A DNA stretch of 64,000 nucleotides from Pycnococcus provasolii (GCA_938743325.2 OW568862.1:123501-187500); one strand, 5' to 3'; numbered from the stretch's first letter, positions 37,561 to 47,398 are shown. Translations and numbers: made by a program. Notes: a model not told the origin generated them from the letters alone.

Positions 37561-38982
37561 ATGGAGGCTTTCTTCTACGTGCTGTTCGCCTTCTGCCTCC
37601 TGGGCGTGGGAGCGATGGAGGCGCGCAAGTACAGGTCGTCCGGTTCGTCAGGTTCGGGATCAGAGTCATCGTCGAAGGGTGCAGTCCCCTCAGGCTCGTT
37701 CCTGTCGTTTCGAAACAACTACCTCTTCGTCTACTGCCTCATGATGGCGGGAGACTGGCTGCAGGGACCGTACGTCTACGCGCTCTACTCGCACTACGGA
37801 TACGGAGTCGGAGATATAGGACAGCTCTTCATCGCAGGTTTCGGAAGCTCGATGATCTTCGGAACCGTCGTCGGATCGCTCGCCGACAAACACGGGCGAA
37901 AAATGGCCGCACTGTGCTACGTCGTCACGTACGTCGCGTCGTGCATCACTAAGCACTGGTCGGACTACGGCGTGCTCATGCTCGGACGCTTCTTCGGGGG
38001 CATCGCAACCTCGCTTCTGTTCAGCGCGTTCGAGTCGTGGTACATCGCAGAACACACGCGACGTGGATACGACGACGAGTGGCTCGGCGGAACGTTCACC
38101 AAGCAGGTGTTCCTTGGAAACGGTCTCGTCGCAATCCTATCTGGACTGCTCGCTAACACGCTCGTCACAAACTTCGAAATGGGACCCGTCGCGCCGTTCG
38201 ACGCCGCCGCCTTCTTCCTGACCATCGGGGGAGGCGTCATCTTCATGACGTGGTCGGAGAACTACGGTGCGTCGGAAGGCGGCGGCGAGAACTCCTCGTT
38301 CGCCGTGCAGTTCCGCAACGCCATGGAGGCGATCAAGAATGACAAAAAGGTTGCTCTCCTCGGTGCTATCCAGTCCATGTTCGAGGCGTCCATGTACACG
38401 TTCGTTTTCCTGTGGACACCCGCGCTGTCTCCGCACGGCGAGAACATCCCGCACGGATTCATCTTCGCCACATTCATGCTCGCCTCCATGGGAGGAAGCT
38501 CGATCGCCGATCGCCTCATGAGCTTGCCAGGAATGCCGCCCATAGAGTCGTACATGCAGATTGTCTTCGTCGTGTCGGCAGGAACGCTCGCCGTCCCGGT
38601 GATTCTTAAGCCGTTCAACACACCGCCGGACCCGAATGCACATGCGGGATTCACGGGAAGTGGACCTGGCATCAGCCGCATCGGCGAGGTGCAGATGGTC
38701 GCCTTCTGCCTCTTCGAAGTGTGCGTTGGCGTCTTCTGGCCGAGCATTATGCGCATGCGCGCAAAGTACATCCCAGAGGAGGTGCGCGCAACCATCATGA
38801 ACATCTTCCGCATCCCGCTTAACCTTTTCGTGTGCATTGTCCTGTACAACGTTGCCGCCTTCCCGCTCGAGCTGATGTTCGCCATGTGCGCACTCTTCCT
38901 CATGGGATCTGCCTTCTGCCAGCGTATGCTCGCGGCGATGGCTGGTGTGAGGGACAACGGCGAGATGAAGACGGAGGTTTAG
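37561..38982 (+). CDS. MFS transporter of the MFSD5/MOT2 (molybdate-anion) type
   Basis: The product is 473 residues from ATG at 37561; a start at 37414 would add 49 low-complexity residues. The N-terminus MEAFFYVLFAFCLLGVGAM is the first membrane helix, matching the family's habit of starting in TM1. Then come a Ser-rich loop and the signature NYLFVYCLMMAGDWLQGPYVYALY. MFS motif A between TM2 and TM3 is GSLADKHGRKMAAL. About 12 hydrophobic segments follow, with FESWYIAEH in TM5 and RAKYIPEEVRATIMNIFRIPLN near the end, all typical of MFSD5/MOT2. In algae, MOT2 is a high-affinity molybdate importer. The family assignment is firm; the substrate is inferred. Confidence 0.9.
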   Translation: MEAFFYVLFAFCLLGVGAMEARKYRSSGSSGSGSESSSKGAVPSGSFLSFRNNYLFVYCLMMAGDWLQGPYVYALYSHYGYGVGDIGQLFIAGFGSSMIFGTVVGSLADKHGRKMAALCYVVTYVASCITKHWSDYGVLMLGRFFGGIATSLLFSAFESWYIAEHTRRGYDDEWLGGTFTKQVFLGNGLVAILSGLLANTLVTNFEMGPVAPFDAAAFFLTIGGGVIFMTWSENYGASEGGGENSSFAVQFRNAMEAIKNDKKVALLGAIQSMFEASMYTFVFLWTPALSPHGENIPHGFIFATFMLASMGGSSIADRLMSLPGMPPIESYMQIVFVVSAGTLAVPVILKPFNTPPDPNAHAGFTGSGPGISRIGEVQMVAFCLFEVCVGVFWPSIMRMRAKYIPEEVRATIMNIFRIPLNLFVCIVLYNVAAFPLELMFAMCALFLMGSAFCQRMLAAMAGVRDNGEMKTEV

Positions 38983-39019
38983 CTTTTATTTATGGAAAAG
39001 GTGATATGGGGGAGGTGGC

Positions 39020-39115
<96 letters not shown>

Positions 39116-39286
39116 TGGTGGTGGTGGTGTGTGGTGGGTCTTGGTGGTTTTATAAACATAATTTAAAGAAACAGAGAGTGCTGCTGTAAATGATTGAAGA
39201 AAACTTTTTTTTTTTCATTTCAAACAAGTTTCAAAACAGAACAAACAACAAATTTGGGGGAGGGGATTGAGAAGAAGAAAGCATTC
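38983..39286. other. Convergent 3' region dominated by (GA)44
   Basis: This spacer between the convergent transporter and SUN genes is mostly a perfect (GA)n microsatellite followed by T- and A-rich DNA, presumably both 3' UTRs. No gene is seen. Confidence 0.7.
39023..39110. repeat. (GA)44 microsatellite
   Basis: 88 bp of uninterrupted GA dinucleotides immediately downstream of the transporter stop codon. Confidence 0.98.
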
Positions 39287-40618
39287 TCAATCTAAATCCG
39301 CCAAAGCGCTAGTCTGCTTGCCGTGAACGCGCAGGCGGTATAAACAGGCGTACGTTGCATCCTGCGATTGAGCATTTATAACAGAGAGGCGAACATGGTC
39401 GACAACGCGAGGTCGTGACACGCTGAATGTTTGTACAGCACGTCCAGAACGTTCGTACGAGAAAGATCCAAGTGCAATTCGCCCAGATGCAGGCTCTGCC
39501 GCATCCTCAGCAGCACGATTCATCGACGATGTGAAGAGCGAGGAGAGCCACGACGACAACGACGACGACTGCTTTTCTGCCTTCTTTGCATTGGCGAAGG
39601 CGCCCTGCGCTGATAGCCAGCCGTGTACGTCGATGTCACGTGGCGCGGTACCAAAGTGGAACGCTACCCGCCGAGGCAAGTGCTCGATGGTTATCGCATT
39701 CACGGCGACGGGTTCTCGGAGCCTGACGTCGACGAACGCAGTCGCGTTGGAACCAGCACGAGGCACACGCAGAGGGAGGCAGTCTCCCGGTGTCTCCATA
39801 CGCGGTGTCAGCAGCCAGTCATTCGCCTGAGGATGCGTGATCCATCCGAGGCAGTTAAGCATATTGACCGGATTCCACGCACCAAACGACGTGATGGGCT
39901 TTGCACATGCGCGAGGGTGTAGTGCGGAGTGTGCGACGACAGTCGCGCCTCCGGGCGCCATGGCGTAGTCTGGACGCCCGACGCGATCTGCGGCATAGGC
40001 GTCGAGCTCGCCCAGCAGGTCGTCGTGTGTCACCACGGATTCGAAGAGCGCTTTCACGCGACAGTCTGTAGCTGCGACATGAGTCGTCGCGGTAATGATG
40101 GCGGCGGTGAGCAGTACCGCCGCGACGATGGCGACAGCGAGGTGGAGGGGAAAGAACAGCGGCACGTCGGTTAGGTTTGTTTGCGTGACGTTGCAGAAGA
40201 CTTTGTGCGTGCCAACGGCAAGACGTTGCAGAGTTGACGACGTCTTTGAGGCGGCAACTGTTTTGTGAGGGGCTGACGTCTTCTTGACTTTCGAGGCGAA
40301 TTGCGCGTGAGCGCGCTGGAGGAGGGACGCCTCGATACTAGCCGCCTGCTGGTTAGCCTGCTCCTGCTGCTCCGGGCTTTGCTCACCGGCGGGCTGCAAG
40401 GTCTCAAGCGCGTCTCCCCCAGAGTTCACGAGATGTGCAGGTGCGTGTGCTGGTGGCGGGATCCCTCCTCCTCCTCCTCCTCGCGACGGCGGCGGGGACG
40501 GCGAGCGCAGCGACACACCACCACCACCACCACCACCACGGGTCCCCACCCCCACGGTCGCACCTGCACCTGCACCTGCAGAAGCAGAGGCAGAAGCGCG
40601 ATTTCTTCGTCCCGGCAT
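39287..40618 (-). CDS. SUN-domain protein
   Basis: The product is 443 residues from ATG at 40618. Residues 1-60 are a Gly/Ala/Ser-rich nucleoplasmic-type N-terminus. One strong membrane helix lies at about 155-180 (HLAVAIVAAVLLTAAIITA), and a short helix follows. The SUN domain occupies about 215-435, with DYAMAPGGATVV, NCLGW, DWLLTPRMETPGDCLPL, VDVRLREPVAVNAITIEHLPR, APRDIDVHGW, a split YERSGRAVQTFSV and the closing CLYRLRVHG. SUN proteins sit in the inner nuclear membrane and bind KASH proteins in the perinuclear space. An insertion of about 35 Ser/Ala-rich residues lies between DVHGW and the next strand. The coiled coil before the SUN domain is very short compared with animal SUN1/2, closer to plant SUN proteins. 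Confidence 0.9.
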   Translation of the reverse strand: MPGRRNRASASASAGAGAGATVGVGTRGGGGGGGVSLRSPSPPPSRGGGGGGIPPPAHAPAHLVNSGGDALETLQPAGEQSPEQQEQANQQAASIEASLLQRAHAQFASKVKKTSAPHKTVAASKTSSTLQRLAVGTHKVFCNVTQTNLTDVPLFFPLHLAVAIVAAVLLTAAIITATTHVAATDCRVKALFESVVTHDDLLGELDAYAADRVGRPDYAMAPGGATVVAHSALHPRACAKPITSFGAWNPVNMLNCLGWITHPQANDWLLTPRMETPGDCLPLRVPRAGSNATAFVDVRLREPVAVNAITIEHLPRRVAFHFGTAPRDIDVHGWLSAQGAFANAKKAEKQSSSLSSWLSSLFTSSMNRAAEDAAEPASGRIALGSFSYERSGRAVQTFSVSRPRVVDHVRLSVINAQSQDATYACLYRLRVHGKQTSALADLD

Positions 40619-40756
40619 CTATCTTGATGGCAAACTGAGGGAATGAGGTTTGAAAAATACGAACACGATAAAATCTCCACATCTGGTTCTGAGGGGGAGG
40701 GGATCCCCTAAAATGCATGTAGTACTACCCATATAAGGAGTTTAACACCTGCTCAA

Positions 40757-41131
40757 AACCCCTAAACGAAACGAAACGAAACGAAACCCCTAAAAGAAAC
40801 GAAACCCCTAAACCCCTAAACGAAACGAAACCCCTAAACGAAACGAAACGAAACCCCTAAACCGGCAAAACTAAACGAAACCCCTAAAGGCCTAAAAGAA
40901 ACGGAACCCCTAAACGAAACGAAACGAAACCCCTAAAAGAAACGAAACGGAACCCCTAAAAGAAACGAAACGGAACCCCTAAACGAAACGAAACGAAACC
41001 CCTAAAAGAAACGAAACGGAACCCCTAAAAGAAACGAAACGAAACCCCTAAACCGGCTAAAAGAAACGAAACGAAACGAAACCCCTAAACGAAACGAAAC
41101 CCCTAAACTAAACGAAACCCCTAAACGAAAC
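40757..41131. repeat. Minisatellite of CCCCTAAA and CGAAA words
   Basis: 375 bp built from CCCCTAAA joined to one to three CGAAA words (for example CCCCTAAACGAAACGAAA), with variants in which CTAAAAG or GGAACC replaces a word. It fills the interval between the divergent SUN gene and the coiled-coil gene. It looks like telomere-derived DNA mixed with a second 5-bp unit. Confidence 0.95.
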
Positions 41132-41360
41132 TGCCCCTGTCCCCTCCAGTGGGGTGTCTACGGCGATCGGAGATCTCTGCGGGCAATTCTGTTTTGTTTT
41201 CAAATCTCAACTTCCCTTCCCTTCCCTTCCCTTCCCTTCCCTCCCCTTCCCTTCCCTTCCGCCAACAACTACGACGGCTGAAGGGCGAGCGAGGGGCCTT
41301 ATACCCCGCGGGGCCCCTTCCTTCCTTAAGAAAAGAAACTGACAGATAGAATATCCCACC

Positions 41361-42824
41361 ATGTCGTACCTCCCAGATAATAGTAGTAGTAGTACTATAG
41401 GGACACACGGTGTGGCCATGGCGCCTTTGTCGTGTTACCCTCAGGCTCTCAGGGAGGCCAACATCAATCCTGGGTCCGAGGCTCGAGCTGGATTGCAGAA
41501 CCTTACCAACACTTACCAAGCTTATGGGATGAACCACAACCACGGGGGGGCTTCGGCGGTGCAAGGCATGATGATGCAAGGCGGGTTGCCTTCACATACC
41601 AATAATAACACGAGTCAGAGTGGTGCGCACGCGGCGTTCGCACCCGCCTACGACACGTCAGGGCCGACGCCGAACGTTTACGCGAGCGTCGAGAACGCGC
41701 ACATGCCGACGCACGCATCCATGCCGGCACAAACAAATGCGCCGCACGTCGTCTCGCTCGGGGCTTCTTCAGAACAGCACTACCACCACCGCCACCACCA
41801 CGCACAACAGCAACAGCAACAGCAACCGCCGCCGCCGCCGCCGCCAAACGCAACGACGCCTCACGCAGCAATGACCACGTCGCACTCAGGCGCGTACGTG
41901 CGCGCGTTCGACGACACCAGCGGGCAGCCGCTCCTCGCTGACAGCAGCATACTCGAGGAACTCAGGCGAAACGGGCACGTCATCGTAGACCTCATGGATG
42001 CTTACAGGAGCAAACTCAGCGCTATGCAAAACAAAATCAACGGGTCACTCATGGCCAAGAGAGACCGAATCCTCAGGCAGCTCGCACGCGTTCAGGCGAA
42101 AAAGGACGAGGTGACGTACCACAGGCAGGCGACGGAGAGGGCGCGAACAGCCGCTCTGCAGGAACACGTCGAAAGCCTCAGAAGCGCGGAGAGGCTCAAG
42201 CTTCTGCTCCTCGCGCGCGACCACGAGGAGCTCAGCAGGGACGTCGATCACATACAGAGATTCATCGCAGAGGTGGCGTCGTGCTCGTCCACGAACGATC
42301 CTGTGCACTTCCTCACGCAGTTTCGGGCACTCGACGACGCGTGCGAACGGCTGTGTGCCAAGCCATTCAAGGAGGGAGAGATTGCAGTCGACGTCAAAGC
42401 GGACGGCGGTGCCAGCATCGCGCCGCCCAACCTCTCAACAAATGCGCCCGCGTCGTCCGCGCAACAGCCGCAGCCGCCCATGGACGCGGCGGAGGAGCTT
42501 AAGGACCTGCAGCAGCGTCATGCCGCGCTCAAGCGCCTGCTTGCGGCGAAGGACGAGATGATTTGGCACCTTCTCGACGAGCGAAAGGGGCGCGACGCGG
42601 TGACGGACGCGCTGCTCGATGAGGCGAATGGAAGGCTCGATGGCATGCACCGCACTTGCGTGGACCTGTATGCCGCCGCCACGGAGCTGAAGGCGAAGGT
42701 GACGGGTGTTGTGGGTGAGGTGCCCGCGATGCCTGAGGCACCGAAGCACATCAAGCGACCTCCGCCAGCCGCACCTCCTCCGGCGCTCGCTGCACTGCTC
42801 GCGGATGCAGGCAAGGGCGCGTGA
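41361..42824 (+). CDS. Coiled-coil protein with TRIM-like helical region
   Basis: The product is 487 residues from ATG at 41361 (context ACCATGT). Residues 1-190 are His/Gln/Asn/Pro-rich and disordered, with a His-Gln-Pro run at about 135-165. Residues 195-335 form a long amphipathic helix (ILEELRRNGHVIVDLMDAYR, then KLLLLARDHEELSRDVDHIQ) ending in NDPVHFLTQFRALDDACERL, which resembles the coiled coil that follows B-boxes in TRIM proteins. No RING or B-box cysteines are present here. A second coiled coil (about 375-465) precedes a Pro-rich C-terminus. Function unknown. A cytosine-rich CTTCC run lies in the leader at 41212-41260. Confidence 0.75.
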   Translation: MSYLPDNSSSSTIGTHGVAMAPLSCYPQALREANINPGSEARAGLQNLTNTYQAYGMNHNHGGASAVQGMMMQGGLPSHTNNNTSQSGAHAAFAPAYDTSGPTPNVYASVENAHMPTHASMPAQTNAPHVVSLGASSEQHYHHRHHHAQQQQQQQPPPPPPPNATTPHAAMTTSHSGAYVRAFDDTSGQPLLADSSILEELRRNGHVIVDLMDAYRSKLSAMQNKINGSLMAKRDRILRQLARVQAKKDEVTYHRQATERARTAALQEHVESLRSAERLKLLLLARDHEELSRDVDHIQRFIAEVASCSSTNDPVHFLTQFRALDDACERLCAKPFKEGEIAVDVKADGGASIAPPNLSTNAPASSAQQPQPPMDAAEELKDLQQRHAALKRLLAAKDEMIWHLLDERKGRDAVTDALLDEANGRLDGMHRTCVDLYAAATELKAKVTGVVGEVPAMPEAPKHIKRPPPAAPPPALAALLADAGKGA

Positions 42825-43012
42825 GTGTGCACGGAAGAAAAAAGAAAAGTCAGAGGGAAGCCATTCAATGGGAGAGGGGGAAACAAACAAACACACACAC
42901 ACACACACACACATGCTGGACATTTTGAGTAATGCAAAAAAGAAAACACGTGAAGTTGTCTTGAGGAAAGAAGTCGTTACACACACGCACACTTATAATT
43001 AATAACGGATCA

Positions 43013-44320
43013 TCATGTTGCGGTGAGATGCTCGAGAAGTGCGAGCGCGCTGTCCAGACCGCCCGTGGGAAAGTCCTTGAAGGCGATGTACTGCTCCTCC
43101 GCGCCCGTGCTCTCCTCCACGCCATCCTCCGGTCGCGTTACAATCTTCAGCGCATCACCCCCTTCTCCTCTGCGCTGCAGGCGTAGTCGCTCGACGCTCT
43201 TCGCGCGCGCGTGTGATACCTTGATTGGCAGTTTCCTCCCCCGTTCCTCCACCTGGAAGCACGTGTGTTTGTCCGTGACGTACAGCGTTCCCTCGAACGC
43301 CATCTGAATGTCCGGCGTGCACGAGTTGTGCGCGCACCGGTACGTCTGCAGCAGCTTGCATGGAAAGCTCTCGACGAGTGACTCCGTGGAAGGCAGCTGG
43401 AAGAGGCTTTGTACGAGCTTCGCCGCCTCCGGCGACGCCGACGCGTCGGCGGAAAAGCTCCGTGTACTAGCGCTTTCCTGCCCTGCGCCTTCGTTTGGCG
43501 TGGCACCCGCGAGTGTGTCGAGGCTATTCCACCAGGTGCCTAAAGTTTTGCCCACATCCTGTATTTTGTTTGCGGTTTCCGCAATCTGTTGCTTCGCTGC
43601 GTTCTGCGAGATGCTTCCAAATCCAAATCCCAAGCTGTTGAATCCCTGTGTAAGTCCTTGCGTCATTTCCGACATGGCATCTACGATGATATCCTGAGCC
43701 TCGCCACTTTTATCTGCTGCACTTGTATTCGGCTGAGACGAAGCAGGGTCGAGGTCGTTTGTTTCGTTTGCGGTGTCGTTGTCAACGTCAGCGGTTCGTG
43801 TGCCTTCGTTCGTGTTCTCCGACGAAGTCGCCACAGCCTGTGTATCGTCCTTGCTTGTCGAAGTAAGTTGGCTCGCTGGTAAGCTGCTATCATCAGGTTC
43901 CCCAGGCTGCATATTATTTGCATGAGACTGCTTAGCACCCCCACCACTTCTTTCAGCAACAGCGTCCTCCTCTTCAGGCTTATCCTCGTGAACTTCCACC
44001 TCTTCCCCAAGCTCCTCCTCTTCCACTTCATACTCGACTTCCTCTACATACTCGACTTCTTCGACATACTCGACTTCCTCCTCGACTTCTTCATACTCCT
44101 CTTCGACTTCCCCAAGCTCTTCCTCTTCGACGACGACGGTTTCCTCGACAAGCAACGACGACGACTCCGACTCCTCCACTTCCACTTCAAGCCGAAGATC
44201 CCCCAACCGAGCATGTGGAGGATCCCCCGATGATCCTACTGCCGAAGCCACAGGAGCAGGAGCAGGCGACGAGGCCGGGGAAGAGGCAGAACCGCTGCTC
44301 TTATTCTTCTTGCGCGCCAT
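43013..44320 (-). CDS. GRAM-domain protein with acidic N-terminus
   Basis: The product is 435 residues from ATG at 44320. The N-terminal 110 residues are Ser/Pro-rich and then an extreme Glu/Val run (repeats of EEVEYVEEVEYV). Residues 120-270 are disordered. A GRAM domain covers about 290-430: LVESFPCKLLQTYRC, DIQMAFEGTLYVTDKHTCFQ, LPIKVSHARAKSVERL, then DALKIVT and YIAFKDFP, ending with the C-terminal helix GGLDSALALLEHL. GRAM domains are PH-like and bind phosphoinositides or sterol-rich membranes at contact sites. No VASt/StART or Rab-GAP domain follows, so this is a minimal GRAM protein. Confidence 0.87.
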   Translation of the reverse strand: MARKKNKSSGSASSPASSPAPAPVASAVGSSGDPPHARLGDLRLEVEVEESESSSLLVEETVVVEEEELGEVEEEYEEVEEEVEYVEEVEYVEEVEYEVEEEELGEEVEVHEDKPEEEDAVAERSGGGAKQSHANNMQPGEPDDSSLPASQLTSTSKDDTQAVATSSENTNEGTRTADVDNDTANETNDLDPASSQPNTSAADKSGEAQDIIVDAMSEMTQGLTQGFNSLGFGFGSISQNAAKQQIAETANKIQDVGKTLGTWWNSLDTLAGATPNEGAGQESASTRSFSADASASPEAAKLVQSLFQLPSTESLVESFPCKLLQTYRCAHNSCTPDIQMAFEGTLYVTDKHTCFQVEERGRKLPIKVSHARAKSVERLRLQRRGEGGDALKIVTRPEDGVEESTGAEEQYIAFKDFPTGGLDSALALLEHLTAT

Positions 44321-44440
44321 TTCTTACTTCGAGGAAAAATGAATGACAACGGCTGGAACTCTGGAAGACAAAAGTCAACCCTAGGGTACCTGTAGTCTCG
44401 CAACGACGAACGCGCCTTTCAACGTGCTTGCCGGGACCAG

Positions 44441-44603
44441 CCCTAACCCCTACATCACTACATGAAGGAAAGGAACCACCTGCCCTAACCCCTACCTCTA
44501 ACCACCTGCCCTAAAAGGCTAAAACCCAACCACCTGCCCTAACCCCTAACCCGACGTAGCACCTGGACCTGCCCTACGATAATCCTAAGGACTACCCTAA
44601 CCC
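44441..44603. repeat. Degenerate CCCTAA-rich tract in a divergent promoter
   Basis: Irregular copies of CCCTAACCCC with inserts such as ACCACCTG lie between the GRAM gene (start 44320, minus) and the PET117-like gene (start 44671, plus). They resemble the C-rich telomere strand. Confidence 0.8.
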
Positions 44604-44670
44604 ACTGGCATTCTTGTCACCGGCAACTGGCAACTGGTAATTTTACCACAGAAGTGAAGTTGAGTTCAGG

Positions 44671-44958
44671 ATGGACACGCGTCGTTCTTCTGAGTCGTCG
44701 TCGTCGTCGTCGTCGTCGTCGTTTAGTAGAAAACAAATCAAGCCACTGAAGCAAGGAATGCCCCCGTCCTTGGGGGGATCCATGCCCATGTACACGCTAT
44801 TCGGAATCACAGCCTTGAGCTTGCTTGGAATCGTTCTAGTGCACAACCAGCAGAACGTCGAAAAACAACAACTCCATAGTGGCGTCGTGCGCGACATCGA
44901 AAGACTCAGATTACGCGAAGAACGCGAGAGAATCACCAAACAACAGTCCAGGTCGTGA
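44671..44958 (+). CDS. PET117: PET117-like cytochrome c oxidase assembly factor
   Basis: The product is 95 residues from ATG at 44671. A Ser-rich N-terminus of about 37 residues (a run of nine serines) precedes a single hydrophobic segment (MYTLFGITALSLLGIVLVHN), then QQNVEKQQLHSGVVRDIERL and a charged tail. The order membrane helix, VH-Q, E--LH-GV-RD, then basic/acidic helix is the PET117 signature. In yeast and animals PET117 is a small mitochondrial inner-membrane protein needed for complex IV assembly with the COX15 heme A synthase. The N-terminal extension could aid import but is unusually Ser-rich. Assignment is by short motif only. Confidence 0.75.
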   Translation: MDTRRSSESSSSSSSSSFSRKQIKPLKQGMPPSLGGSMPMYTLFGITALSLLGIVLVHNQQNVEKQQLHSGVVRDIERLRLREERERITKQQSRS

Positions 44959-45057
44959 GTGATCAAGACAATAACAGTCTATGTATGATGTAGGTATGGA
45001 CCTTTGTATTTAACTTTTGTATTTCACTCAGTAAAGAATACCGTGCACCGTTCACAT

Positions 45058-45837
45058 TCACACGTGGTCGAGCTCGCGAGCTTGAAGCACCTTCAGCACA
45101 ATCACGAGCGCGGTTTTCAGCGAACGCGCCGCGGCTGACAAGTTTTCAAGAAACTCAGACTCGCCGGGCGCAGTTCCTTCCTCGCGGTCGACGATGTCCG
45201 TGACGGACTTTATCCCAATGAGCTTCGTGTGCGTGATGTGGCACGTCCAAGCCACCGCCTGTCCCTCCATGTCCTTGACGTGCGCGCCGAAGCTCTCCAT
45301 CACCTCCACGCATCTGTCCGTGTTTGCAAACGAGTTTCCAGTCGTCAAGAGTCCTTGCTTCACGGCACCTTTCGCCTCCGGTCCCTTTTCGACGTCCCAC
45401 GACTCTTTCAGGGCGTCGACGAGAAGCGCCGTTTGCGTGCTCGCCTCCATCGACCCGTCGGCGTACGACGCGAAGGCCGGAATAGGAATGCGCCGGTCGT
45501 GTCGTCGAAACTCGTCCACGAGGTAGACGTCTCCGATTGCGGCGCCGCGTTTCTGGAATCCTCCGCACGTTCCTGCGTTGATGACGACGTCAGGTTCGTA
45601 CGTCTGCACGCCGATGTACGTCGCGAGGGAAGCGGCTTCCGTTCCAACGGCGTCGACGCCGTGGATGGGGCAGGGTCCCGGGCACACGATCGTCACGTTC
45701 AGGGCGCCTTGGAACGTTCCCGCGAACGCCTTGAATGGCGACGGCATTTTGTCGGAGGGCGTCAATCTCAGGTGTTCGACGATGGGCGCCGCCTCCGCCT
45801 CCATGGCGATGACGATCAAAACCGAAGACACGGGCAT
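45058..45837 (-). CDS. 5'-methylthioadenosine nucleosidase (plant MTN-like)
   Basis: The product is 259 residues from ATG at 45837; an upstream open extension has no ATG. It is a purine nucleoside phosphorylase-fold enzyme. The N-terminus VLIVIAMEAEAAPIVEHL carries the catalytic-type Glu. INAGTCGGF is the phosphate/ribose loop equivalent. KDMEGQAVAW holds the MEx(3)A ribose-binding Met-Glu. KSVTDIVD carries the catalytic Asp. The shape and the insertion around RRIPIPAFASYADG are closer to plant MTN than to bacterial MTA/SAH nucleosidase, so MTA is the likelier substrate (methionine salvage). Length is normal for the family and all key residues are present. Confidence 0.9.
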   Translation of the reverse strand: MPVSSVLIVIAMEAEAAPIVEHLRLTPSDKMPSPFKAFAGTFQGALNVTIVCPGPCPIHGVDAVGTEAASLATYIGVQTYEPDVVINAGTCGGFQKRGAAIGDVYLVDEFRRHDRRIPIPAFASYADGSMEASTQTALLVDALKESWDVEKGPEAKGAVKQGLLTTGNSFANTDRCVEVMESFGAHVKDMEGQAVAWTCHITHTKLIGIKSVTDIVDREEGTAPGESEFLENLSAAARSLKTALVIVLKVLQARELDHV

Positions 45838-46283
45838 TGCGAATGAAAGGAGGTTAGAAGCACGCGGATCTGGATCGGCCGCCGCTGACGGAAGTGATGG
45901 GGAACCTGTGTTCGATAGTCTATACTGCAGTCGGCTTGATCGGATCAACCAGACACCCAAAAGAAGAGGACAAGCAGGACAAGGGATTAGGGATTAGGGT
46001 TCGCAAAATGGCCGGACCTCGGAGGGGTAGGAAGTAGGGATTAGGGATTAGGGTTAGGGTTAGGGTTAGGAGCTCTTCAGTTGGGGTTATCTTATCTTAT
46101 CGTCTTTCCATTCGTTTCTTGGGTTCTTGGAGAAATCACGCACACTTCATTTTGTTCGTTCGTTCGGGGCTCTGGCATCTGGCTTTTATACAAGTTCGTC
46201 CTTCTCAAGCAGCTTCAACTTCACTTGTCATATAATATATCGCCTTTATAAGCCACTGCTGCGCTGCATATCATCATAGGCAT
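45838..46283. other. Divergent promoter region with TTAGGG-like tracts
   Basis: 446-bp interval between the MTA nucleosidase gene (minus) and the two-exon gene (plus). Two short TTAGGG/GATTAGGG tracts occupy 45982-46001 and 46034-46070. A TATAATATAT element lies near 46231. Confidence 0.6.
45982..46070. repeat. Short TTAGGG/GGATTAGGG tracts
   Basis: Two clusters, each with three to five units of GGATTAGG or GGGTTA, separated by about 30 bp of unrelated sequence. They are telomere-like and lie in the shared upstream region of two divergent genes. Confidence 0.85.
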
Positions 46284-47374
46284 ATGCCTCCTCCTCTCCA
46301 TGTCACAGCACCGCAATTCGGTGCTGTTTTCGGGGTAGGGGCTGGTGCTGTACTTGCCTTGAAAACCATAGGGTCATGTGTGAACCTTGTGCGTCGACGT
46401 CGACAGCATAAGAGAAGAAATAGACACAACAACGACAATTCAACCCTTTCAACGGCGAACCCCTTTGAGGATGATGATGATGGGCATCATCATCAGAGGG
46501 GAACGATGCACGTCATGAACAACCAGTCAAAAGGACGAATTCGCGGTGGGGACAGTACAAGCGCACAACAACAGACGTCGTCAGCTGCAGGAGACATGCG
46601 GGCGACGGCATGGATGACGCCTGCCATACTCCTGACGCTTCTCGTCGTCGCGACGCTCGTATACACTGGAAGAACCGCACGCGTGCCTGCAGCTTGCGCG
46701 CTCGGCGCGATCGGCGCGTACATCCTGCGTGCGTTCGCGAAGGAGGTGCGTAACAACGAAGGTGCCGCAGCCACCGGCGACGCGGGCGGCGTCGTGCTCA
46801 CGCCGCACGCAGACACGGGACTCGCAACAAGTGGGGACTGGAGGGCGAGCCTTCCAGGCACATGGAGAAAGGACAGGGCAGCCTCGGAGTCGATGGATCT
46901 CGCTTGCGATGGTACGTCTATCTCTAACCATCCCGTGGCTGAGAAAACAGCATGCGCTAACCTAACACAATAAACAATACAGCCATCAAACTCAACGGAC
47001 TTCTCAGACGCGCCACCGTGCTCATCAACGGACTCGAGCTGGAGGTGCGCGACAACAACGTGTTGCGCTTCTCCGTGACGAGCGTCATTCCCTTCTACAA
47101 GGTCACGGAGTGGTACACGGTTGACGGGGTCACCGTGTCGCGCGGTAACAGGCGGGATATGCGGCGAGGAGGTTACACGGGAACAGCAACCGCGAGGCGC
47201 GGTGGCGATGGCGTGGACTTGCGCGTCAAGTGGGGTGACCCTCATGGTGGTGAGGTCATCGACGAGCTGCGCGTGTCTGCGGATGGACAAAAGCTCTTCG
47301 TCACGTCCAGCATGCGGATGAAATCTGGCTTGGTTGTGCCGCCGTACACTGCCGTGTACCACCGAGTGAGGTGA
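46284..47374 (+). CDS. Two-exon membrane protein with lipocalin-like C-terminal domain
   Basis: Spliced CDS: 46284-46911 joined to 46983-47374 (339 residues), with a 71-bp intron GTACGT...CTAAC...ACAG. Without splicing the first frame ends 62 bp into the intron, and the join restores a continuous domain. Residues 8-30 and about 108-150 are hydrophobic and likely membrane segments, separated by a basic and His/Asp-rich loop. From about 185 the sequence reads W...LPGTWRKDRAASESMDLAC, joined to AIKLNGLLRRATVLINGLEL, then EWYTVDGVTVSRG, RGGYTGTA and DELRVSADGQKL. This pattern of short beta strands around a GTW start suggests a lipocalin/FABP-like barrel, inferred from pattern only. Function unknown. 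Confidence 0.78.
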
Positions 47375-47398
47375 TGCACATATGCTAAGATTGCTCAT

